From contig NZ_JBHUEJ010000002.1 in NCBI RefSeq assembly GCF_042680565.1, positions 62,001 to 126,000 on the forward strand: DNA of 64,000 nucleotides, in the 5' to 3' direction. Under the pieces are notes generated by a model. The model was not told where the DNA came from. It searched no databases and saw only the letters and a list, made by a program, of their open reading frames with translations. How positions within the stretch are numbered: position 1 is the stretch's first letter; every line of letters begins with the position of its first letter. Positions 57,696-64,000 of the stretch are shown one piece after another. The stretch comes from Ottowia flava (lineage in GTDB: Bacteria; Pseudomonadota; Gammaproteobacteria; Burkholderiales; Burkholderiaceae_C). A program made the translations under genes and the position numbers.

Positions 57696-58705
57696 GCGCG
57701 AAGCAACTGCAGGTGCGCATGGCGCGCCACCCTGACCGCGTGCTGTGTGCCGACGACTTCAGCGTGGTCGAGGCCGACATGCCCACCATGGCGCCGGGCG
57801 GCTTGCTGGCGCAACAGCTCTACCTGTCGCTCGACCCGTACGTGCGCCCCATGATGGATCCGGTGCGTTCGTACGTACCCCACTTGAACCCGGGCGACCT
57901 GATGCCGGGTTTTGGCGTCGGTCGCGTGTTGAAGAGCGATTCGGACGCTCTGCCTGTGGGCAGCTATGTCGCGGGACGCTTCGGCTGGCAGGAATTTGCC
58001 AGCCTCGACGCCGCCGCTGTGCGCCGCATCGACAGCGGACTGGGCCCGGTTTCAACGGCGGTCGGCGTGCTCGGCATGCCCGGCGCCACGGCGCACTACG
58101 GCCTCACGCAGCTGGGCAAGCCACAGCCGGGCGACACGGTCGTGGTCAGTGCGGCGTCGGGCGCTGTGGGCAGCCTGGTTGGCCAGATCGCCAAGATTAA
58201 GGGGTGCCGCGTGGTCGGCATCGCTGGCGGGCCCGAAAAGTGCCGCTACGTGATCGAAGAACTGGGCTTCGACGCCTGCCTCGACTACCGCGCGCCCGAT
58301 CTGGTCGAGCGCTTCATTGCCGCCACACCCGACTACGTGGACGTGTCGTTCGAGAACGTCGGCGGCCCGATCATGGACATGGTCATGGGGCGTTTGAACG
58401 CCCACGCACGCGTCGTGCTGTGCGGGGCCATCAGCCAGTACAACACCGCCAGCCGCAGCACCGGGTTCGAGGTTTTCGAGCTGGTGCGCCAGCGCGCTTC
58501 GCTCACCGGCTTCATCATCAGCGAACACATGGACCACTGGCCGGGCGCGTTCGCCGAGATCGCGCAGTGGATCAAGGAAGGCAAGGTGCGCTACCGCGAA
58601 AGCATCGCCCACGGGCTGCGTTCAGCGCCTGAGGCCTTCATGGGCATGCTGACCGGCAAGAACCTGGGCAAGCAACTGGTGCGCGTCGCAGACGAGAACG
58701 CCTGA
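57692..58705 (+). CDS. NADP-dependent medium-chain reductase (CurA-like alkenal/enone reductase)
   Basis: 337 residues. LSLDPYVRPMMDPVRSYVP, GMPGATAHYGL and VVVSAASGAVGSLVGQIAKI (the dinucleotide loop) are typical of zinc-independent MDR enzymes such as curcumin reductase and leukotriene B4 dehydrogenase. It reduces activated C=C bonds with NADPH. Last gene of the tctC cluster, coupled by ATGA. Confidence 0.9.
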   Translation: MSAKQLQVRMARHPDRVLCADDFSVVEADMPTMAPGGLLAQQLYLSLDPYVRPMMDPVRSYVPHLNPGDLMPGFGVGRVLKSDSDALPVGSYVAGRFGWQEFASLDAAAVRRIDSGLGPVSTAVGVLGMPGATAHYGLTQLGKPQPGDTVVVSAASGAVGSLVGQIAKIKGCRVVGIAGGPEKCRYVIEELGFDACLDYRAPDLVERFIAATPDYVDVSFENVGGPIMDMVMGRLNAHARVVLCGAISQYNTASRSTGFEVFELVRQRASLTGFIISEHMDHWPGAFAEIAQWIKEGKVRYRESIAHGLRSAPEAFMGMLTGKNLGKQLVRVADENA

Positions 58706-58761
58706 CACCGGCAGGCGGGAGGGGGCAGCGCGCCCGCACGGCGAACGTTGCGCCCTTGCCT

Positions 58762-59595
58762 TCAGCCCCCGCCACTGGCGTGCTTCAAGGCATCCTGTTG
58801 CTCGCGCATGCGAATGCAGCTGGGATGCTGCCGCAGCGCGGGCTTGTTGCATTCCGATTGCAGGCAGATCGCTCGCGAAATGAAGGCACGGTCGGCGCAC
58901 AACGGGGCCGGCGCAGTTGGAGCCGCGGGCGCAGGCCCAGGCGCAACGGGAGCAGTCGGCGCAGCGGACGGGCCCACTTCGACGACCGAGGGCGCACGCT
59001 CCGGCGCCCGGCGGCTGGTTTTGGACGCGGGACGGGTCGGCGCAGGCGCCGCAGCCGCAACCGCAGCGACAGGTGGCTGCCGAACGCCGGCGCTCGTGGG
59101 GGCGGCGTTCAGGGCTGCTGAGGCTGCCTCGCCCGCGGCCAGCACAGCAGCTGGGGACGATGAGGTGGCTTCAGCCGAGCCCGGGACGCGCAACGAAGTA
59201 CTTTCCGCTGACGCTGCTGTGGCGGGCGACGCTGCACTCGCGGGAGTGATGGCTGTCAGCGCGGCATCGGTCTGCGGTGAACCGCGGTCACGAGCGTTCG
59301 TCCACAGAATGGCGGCGAGGGCCAGCGCCGCCAGACCGGCCGTCACCAGTGCCGCGGGCGCGCCCCAGCGCATACGCGACCGCGCTCGAGCGTCTGCCAT
59401 GGCTTGCGCGGATTCTGACGCGGCGTCTGCCGCCCAGGCTTGCGCTTCCCTGCGGCGGCGACGCTTGCGGCGCCGCGCATCACGAGTCAGTTCCTCCGGC
59501 GTGGGGGGCAACGTCACCAACTGTTTTGCGCACTTGAGGCAGAACTTGGCGTGCGCCCGGTTCTCGGCGCCACACTGGGGGCAGATCAGCGACAT
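58762..59595 (-). CDS. Zinc-ribbon single-pass membrane protein
   Basis: 277 residues from ATG 59595. MSLICPQCGAENRAHAKFCLKCAKQL is a zinc ribbon (two C-x2-C pairs; quoted here as ICPQCGAENRAHAKFCLKC in 19 residues). A basic stretch RRRKRRRRREAQAW precedes one membrane helix (AALVTAGLAALALAAIL, about residue 90), followed by a long Ala/Pro/Ser linker and a C-terminal Cys motif (CLQSECNKPALRQHPSCIRM). Function unknown. An in-frame extension to 59763 is rejected. Confidence 0.7.
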   Translation of the reverse strand: MSLICPQCGAENRAHAKFCLKCAKQLVTLPPTPEELTRDARRRKRRRRREAQAWAADAASESAQAMADARARSRMRWGAPAALVTAGLAALALAAILWTNARDRGSPQTDAALTAITPASAASPATAASAESTSLRVPGSAEATSSSPAAVLAAGEAASAALNAAPTSAGVRQPPVAAVAAAAPAPTRPASKTSRRAPERAPSVVEVGPSAAPTAPVAPGPAPAAPTAPAPLCADRAFISRAICLQSECNKPALRQHPSCIRMREQQDALKHASGGG

Positions 59596-59903
59596 GCGAA
59601 AGCGTGGTGCGAGGGTTCGGTCGGGAGAGGTCGGAGCACAGGGCGCCGAGGCGATCCATTTGATGTCAAAGTGTAAACATCTGCGCAGGGTTGACCCAGC
59701 AATCGCGTGGCAAAGCCACGTCACAGCGCTGCGGGGTCCGGCCAGCGTCAAGAATCCTGGCACCCATCGCCGGAACCGAGCTGGCGGCGCTGCGCAGTCA
59801 TCGCTGAAACGCTATCAAATGAGAAGCTGATTGCGCAAGTGGTTGTAGGGGTGGGGCGCGATTTCGCTGGAAATTTCCGAGCGCCTGCTTCTGTGCTGCC
59901 GGG
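59596..59903. other. Intergenic region with repeat copy 5
   Basis: 308 bases between two leftward genes with no convincing gene. It holds one dispersed repeat; the rest shows nothing recognisable. Confidence 0.5.
59810..59877 (+). repeat. Dispersed short repeat, copy 5 (intergenic)
   Basis: GCTATCAAATGAGAAGCTG, then ATTGCGC and TGGTTGTAGGGGTGG. It is closest to copy 6, with which it shares GCTATCA-AT, AGCTG-N3-GCGCA and TGGTTGTAGGG. Confidence 0.7.
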
Positions 59904-61292
59904 TCATGCTGTCGCTTCGGCGGGCGCCTGGCTCAGGCGGGCGATCAGCGCGTGCTCGGCCGGTCCGTCCACCGGAATCCAGACGCGCAGCGGGTTGCCT
60001 GCCGCCACCTCGATCGCTTCGCCCTCGGGGTTTTTCATCCGGTCCAGGCGCACCGTGCGGTTGCCGCTGGGGTGGATGATCTCGATCCAGTCGCCCACCG
60101 AAAACCTGTTCTTGGTCTCGACCTCGGCCCAGCCGTCCTGCAGCGCCTTGACTTCCCCCACGAACTGGCTGCGCGCGGCCACCGAATGGCCGGTCTCGTA
60201 ATTCTGGTAGTCCTGCGATGGCCTGCGCTCCAGAAAGCCGCTGGTGTAGCCGCGGTTGGCCAGGCCTTCCAGCTCGGTGATCAGTTGCGGGTTGAACGCG
60301 CGGCCGGCCACGGCGTCGTCGATGGCGCGGCGGTACACCTGCGCGGTGCGCGCGACGTAGTACTGGCTCTTGGTGCGGCCCTCGATCTTGAGCGAATCGA
60401 CGCCGATCTTCGCCAGCTTTTCGACCAGTTCGACCGCCCGCAGGTCCTTGCTGTTCATGATGTAGGTGCCGTGCTCGTCTTCCATGATCGGCATCAGCTG
60501 GCCCGGCCGGCCTTCTTCCTCGATCAGGTAGACCTTGTCAGCAGAAGGATGGCGCTGGCCGTTGCCGCAGGTCGATCCCGCAGCGTCTTCCGCACGTTCC
60601 TGCTCGGCCCCGAAGTTGAAGCCGACCAGTTGCTCGCCGCGCGCGAGCGCCTCGCCGGTGTTGGGGTCGACCGCGGCGTCCATCGTCTTGTAGTTCCAGC
60701 GGCAAGCGTTGGTGCAGGTGCCCTGGTTGGGGTCGCGCCGGTTGAAGTAGCCACTCAGCAGGCAACGGCCGCTGTAGGCGATGCACAGCGCGCCATGCAC
60801 GAACACCTCCAGCTCCATATCGGGGCATTCCTGGCGGATTTGCTCGACCTCGGCCAGGCTCAGCTCGCGCGACAGGATGATGCGCGCCACGCCCATCTTC
60901 TGCCAGAACTTCACCGCCGCCCAGTTGGTGGTGTTGGCTTGCACCGACAGGTGCACCGGGATGTGCGGCCACCTCTCGCGCACCAGCATGATCAGGCCCG
61001 CGTCGGCCATGATCAGCGCGTCGGGCTTGAGCGCGACGACCGGCTCCAGGTCGCGCAGGTAGGTGCGCACCTTGTCGTTGTGGGCGATCAGGTTGCTGGT
61101 GACGAAGAACTTCTTGCCGCGCGCATGCGCTTCGTTGATGCCCTGGGCGAGCTGCTCCAGGCGGAATTCGTTGTTGCGCGCGCGCAGGGAGTAGCGCGGC
61201 TGACCGGCGTAGACCGCGTCGGCGCCAAAGTCGTAGGCGGCGCGCATCTTGTCGAGGCTGCCGGCCGGCAGCAGCAATTCAGGGGCTTTCAT
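59904..61292 (-). CDS. trhP: U32 family peptidase-like protein, tRNA hydroxylation protein TrhP/YegQ type
   Basis: 462 residues. The U32 signature is present: EVFVHGALCIAYSGRCLLSG near residue 160, followed by CTNACRWNY whose Cys residues can hold an iron-sulfur cluster. Start MKAPELLLPAGSLDKMRAAYD is canonical. In E. coli the homologue makes 5-hydroxyuridine at position 34 of tRNAs. A Cys/Gly-rich insert around residues 235-250 (EDAAGSTCGNGQRHPSADK) is not typical. The gene is monocistronic here. Confidence 0.88.
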   Translation of the reverse strand: MKAPELLLPAGSLDKMRAAYDFGADAVYAGQPRYSLRARNNEFRLEQLAQGINEAHARGKKFFVTSNLIAHNDKVRTYLRDLEPVVALKPDALIMADAGLIMLVRERWPHIPVHLSVQANTTNWAAVKFWQKMGVARIILSRELSLAEVEQIRQECPDMELEVFVHGALCIAYSGRCLLSGYFNRRDPNQGTCTNACRWNYKTMDAAVDPNTGEALARGEQLVGFNFGAEQERAEDAAGSTCGNGQRHPSADKVYLIEEEGRPGQLMPIMEDEHGTYIMNSKDLRAVELVEKLAKIGVDSLKIEGRTKSQYYVARTAQVYRRAIDDAVAGRAFNPQLITELEGLANRGYTSGFLERRPSQDYQNYETGHSVAARSQFVGEVKALQDGWAEVETKNRFSVGDWIEIIHPSGNRTVRLDRMKNPEGEAIEVAAGNPLRVWIPVDGPAEHALIARLSQAPAEATA

Positions 61293-61603
61293 GGGCGCCT
61301 ATTGTCCCCGCATCGGCCGTTTTCCCGCGCAGACCAAGGCGCTGGCGGGCCGCCGTTGTCCCGCCAGCGGCTCGGCCGATCGCGCCAGGGGCGCCGGGCC
61401 AGCGTCCCTTGGCTGGGCGCATCGCCCAGTAATTTCTTTTTGCTATCATATGGAGAGCTGTCTGCGCAGATGGTTGTAGGGCGGGAGTCCGATTTGTCTT
61501 GTAAATGAGTGGCGAGATGTTGTCGGGTGGCAGGGCTTTTAGAGTGCTGACACAATGGGCGGTGATCGCTACGGCGAGCGCCCACAACTCCAGGAAAGAC
61601 GTC
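61293..61603. other. Intergenic region between trhP and acnA
   Basis: 311 bases between divergent genes; it must hold both promoters but I assign no boxes. It contains repeat copy 6. A CAGGAAAG ribosome site lies before acnA. Confidence 0.5.
61440..61506 (+). repeat. Dispersed short repeat, copy 6 (intergenic)
   Basis: TTGCTATCATATGGAGAGCTG, here quoted from GCTATCATATGGAGAGCTG, then TCTGCGCA and TGGTTGTAGGGCGGG. Close relative of copy 5. Confidence 0.7.
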
Positions 61604-64000
61604 ATGGCTACCCAAAAATCCCACGCTTTCGCTTCCACCCGCCAACCGTTCAAGCTCGGCTCCGGCAAGACCGGTCAGCTCTACTCGCTGCCCGCGCTGG
61701 CCCGCAAGTACCCCAACATCAAGCGCCTGCCGGTGTCGCTGCGCATCGTGCTGGAGTCGGTGCTGCGCCACTGCGACGGCAAGAAAGTCACCGCCGAGCA
61801 CGTCGCCCAGCTCGCCAACTGGCAGCCCAAGGCCGCCCGCACCGACGAGATTCCCTTCACCGTCGCCCGCGTGGTGCTGCAGGACTTCACTGGCGTGCCG
61901 CTGCTGGCCGACCTGGCGGCGATGCGTTCGACCGCCGCTGCGATGGGCAAGGACCCCAAGAAGATCGAGCCGCTGGTGCCGGTGGATCTGGTGGTCGACC
62001 ACTCGGTCATGGTCGACTACTACGGCAAGAAGAACGCGCTCGACCTGAACATGAAGCTCGAATTCCTGCGCAACCGCGAGCGCTACGAGTTCATGAAATG
62101 GGGCATGCAGGCGTTTGACACCTTCGGCGTGGTGCCGCCGGGCTTCGGCATCGTGCACCAGGTCAACCTGGAATACCTGGCGCGCGGCGTGCACAAGCGC
62201 GCCGACGGCGTGTACTACCCCGACACCCTGGTCGGCACCGACAGCCACACCACCATGATCAACGGCATCGGCGTGGTGGGTTGGGGCGTGGGCGGCATCG
62301 AGGCCGAAGCCGCCATGCTGGGTCAGCCGGTGTACTTCCTCACGCCCGATGTGGTGGGCTTTGAGCTGAAAGGCCGCCTGCGCGAAGGCTGCACCGCCAC
62401 CGACCTGGTGCTGACGGTGACCGAGATCCTGCGCCAGCACAAGGTTGTCGGCAAGTTCGTCGAATTCTTCGGCGAAGGCACGCGCACGCTCAGCCTGCCC
62501 GACCGCGCCACCATCGGCAACATGGCGCCCGAATACGGCGCAACCATGGGCTTCTTCCCGGTGGACGAGCGCACCATCGAGTACTTCCAGGGCACGGGCC
62601 GCACCAAGGCCGAGATCGACGCGTTCGAGGCCTACTTCAAGGCGCAGAAGCTGTTCGGCATCCCCAAGGCGGGCGAAATCGACTATTCGCAGGTCATCAC
62701 GCTGGACCTGGGCACCGTGGCCCCGAGCCTCGCTGGCCCCAAGCGCCCGCAAGACCGCATCGAGCTGGGCAACGTCTCGCGCCAGTTTGTCGAGCTGTTC
62801 TCCAAGCCGATGAGCGACAACGGCTTCAACCGCCCGGCCGAGTTGCTGCACACCCGCGTGCACGTCACGCGCGACAACGTGCCGGATGCGGACGAGCGCG
62901 CACCGGCCGAGGCGCCCACGCCGCTGGGCGCGCCGCGCGCCATGGTCGAAATGGTGGCCAACAAGTCGACGCTGGCCGCCGCGCTGGCCGAGGCCGATGT
63001 GGTCGAGCCGATCTCGGTCAGCGAATACTCGCTGGGCAACGGCGACGTGCTGATTGCCGCCATCACCAGCTGTACCAACACCAGCAACCCCAGCGTGCTG
63101 CTGGCCGCCGGTCTTCTGGCCAAGAAGGCGGTGCAGGCGGGGCTGACCGTCAAGCCGCACGTCAAGACCTCGCTGGCCCCCGGCTCGCGCATCGTCACCG
63201 AGTACCTGACCGAAACCGGCCTGCTGCCCTACCTGGAAAAGCTGGGCTTTGCCGTGGCCGGTTACGGCTGCACCACCTGCATCGGCAACGCGGGTGACCT
63301 GGCGCCCGAGATCAACGAGGCCATCACCCGCAACGAACTGGTGGCCGCGGCCGTGCTGTCGGGCAACCGCAACTTCGAGGCGCGCATCCACCCGAACCTG
63401 AAGGCCAACTTCCTGGCCAGCCCGCCGCTGGTGGTGGCGTACGCCATTGCCGGCAACATGATGGTCGACCTGATGACCCAGCCCGTGGGCAAGGGCAAAG
63501 GCGGCAAGGATGTGTTCCTGGGCGACATCTGGCCGACCAGCGACGAGATCAACAAGCTGCTGAAGTACGCGATGAAGGGCAAGGCCTTCCGCGAGAACTA
63601 CGCCAAGGTCGCGACCGAGCCGGGCAAGCTGTGGGAGCGCATCGAGGGCGTGACCGGGCAGGTCTACAACTGGCCCACCAGCACGTACATTGCCGAGCCG
63701 CCGTTCTTTGCCGATTTTGCTAACGAATCAGGAGCTGCCCGCGCAGATCTGACAGGGGCTGGCGGCCAAAATGATGCCCATCGCGTGAGCGGCGCCCGCA
63801 TCATGGCGCTGTTCGGCGACAGCATCACCACCGACCACATCTCGCCCGCCGGCAGCATCAAGGACAGTTCGCCCGCGGGCCAGTGGCTGCTGGACCACGG
63901 CGTGCAGAAGGCCGACTTCAACAGCTACGGCGCGCGCCGCGGCAACCACGAAGTCATGATGCGCGGCACCTTCGCCAACGTGCGCATCAAGAACCTGATG
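61604..64000 (+). CDS. acnA: Aconitate hydratase A, 3' end outside the window
   Basis: 799 residues visible from ATG 61604; the family is about 900, so the end lies beyond the window. It isomerises citrate to isocitrate. The [4Fe-4S] Cys residues are in place: Cys490 (ITSCTNTSNPS), Cys556 and Cys559 (GYGCTTCIGN). DTLVGTDSHTTMINGIGV and SITTDHISPAGSIKDSSPAG are family signatures. Residues about 706-725 (ANESGAARADLTGAGGQNDA) are encoded by a dispersed repeat and form an insertion in the linker between domain 3 and the swivel domain 4. Confidence 0.96.
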   Translation, partial: MATQKSHAFASTRQPFKLGSGKTGQLYSLPALARKYPNIKRLPVSLRIVLESVLRHCDGKKVTAEHVAQLANWQPKAARTDEIPFTVARVVLQDFTGVPLLADLAAMRSTAAAMGKDPKKIEPLVPVDLVVDHSVMVDYYGKKNALDLNMKLEFLRNRERYEFMKWGMQAFDTFGVVPPGFGIVHQVNLEYLARGVHKRADGVYYPDTLVGTDSHTTMINGIGVVGWGVGGIEAEAAMLGQPVYFLTPDVVGFELKGRLREGCTATDLVLTVTEILRQHKVVGKFVEFFGEGTRTLSLPDRATIGNMAPEYGATMGFFPVDERTIEYFQGTGRTKAEIDAFEAYFKAQKLFGIPKAGEIDYSQVITLDLGTVAPSLAGPKRPQDRIELGNVSRQFVELFSKPMSDNGFNRPAELLHTRVHVTRDNVPDADERAPAEAPTPLGAPRAMVEMVANKSTLAAALAEADVVEPISVSEYSLGNGDVLIAAITSCTNTSNPSVLLAAGLLAKKAVQAGLTVKPHVKTSLAPGSRIVTEYLTETGLLPYLEKLGFAVAGYGCTTCIGNAGDLAPEINEAITRNELVAAAVLSGNRNFEARIHPNLKANFLASPPLVVAYAIAGNMMVDLMTQPVGKGKGGKDVFLGDIWPTSDEINKLLKYAMKGKAFRENYAKVATEPGKLWERIEGVTGQVYNWPTSTYIAEPPFFADFANESGAARADLTGAGGQNDAHRVSGARIMALFGDSITTDHISPAGSIKDSSPAGQWLLDHGVQKADFNSYGARRGNHEVMMRGTFANVRIKNLM
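63719..63775 (+). repeat. Dispersed short repeat, copy 7 (inside acnA)
   Basis: GAATCAGGAGCTGCCCGCGC, then GACAGGGGCTGGCGGCC. It is translated in frame within acnA and lies where the protein has a variable linker. Confidence 0.65.

Noticed and set aside
61289..63391. A 700-codon minus-strand frame opposite acnA
   Set aside because: An antisense shadow of a clearly recognised aconitase gene.

Overview
The window is high-GC bacterial chromosome carrying one complete, apparently intact prophage. Gene content points to Burkholderiales, most likely Comamonadaceae. The evidence is an EF-P with Arg32 next to its rhamnosyltransferase EarP, a Bug/TctC-type binding protein beside a LysR regulator, the order hupB - tRNA-Val - PpiD-like foldase, and several copies of a short dispersed repeat (core AGCTG-N3-GCGC) that I remember as common in this family.

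Left flank (1-10833): the 3' end of a sterol desaturase-like gene, a Tat-exported serine hydrolase, a leftward hydratase and LOG-family pair, efp and earP, a low-GC PIN-like gene wedged against earP, then uvrC, pgsA, an EamA transporter and hupB. Right flank (52531-64000): a PpiD-like foldase, a LysR regulator divergent from a tctC/amidohydrolase/oxidoreductase cluster, a zinc-ribbon membrane protein, a U32 peptidase (TrhP-like), and aconitase A running off the end.

Prophage (10858-52530, about 41.7 kb): it sits in the 3' half of tRNA-Val(UAC), bounded by a perfect 54-bp duplication. Layout: integrase; an excisionase-like gene; a long leftward operon (about 21.1 down to 12.7 kb); a divergent CI/Cro switch at 23.05-23.13 kb; a rightward replication module with a VapE-type primase/helicase; a Q-like gene; HNH and P27-type terminase; HK97-type head genes; a long-tailed siphovirus tail module with a 2021-residue tape measure; fibre genes; and a lysis cassette with nested Rz/Rz1. 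The same CTAG-N5-CTTGTG motif occurs at the CI/Cro switch and upstream of the leftward operon, so one repressor probably controls both.

The outstanding feature is a complete diversity-generating retroelement (DGR) inside the leftward operon (15920-19064). In transcription order it has three C-type-lectin-like (DUF1566-like) target genes, each ending in a variable repeat, then an Avd-like gene, the template repeat, and a reverse transcriptase with YVDD and IGNLSSQ motifs. Across the three variable repeats, 29 of 31 differences from the template fall at template adenines. Two targets are tandem duplicates with one difference in 408 bp outside the variable repeat but 14 in 85 bp inside it, so mutagenic homing has acted since the duplication. 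The cassette is coupled by overlapping stop/start codons to SSB-like and ParB-like genes and lies in the early, probably CI-repressed operon, not among the virion genes. What the diversified proteins bind is therefore open.
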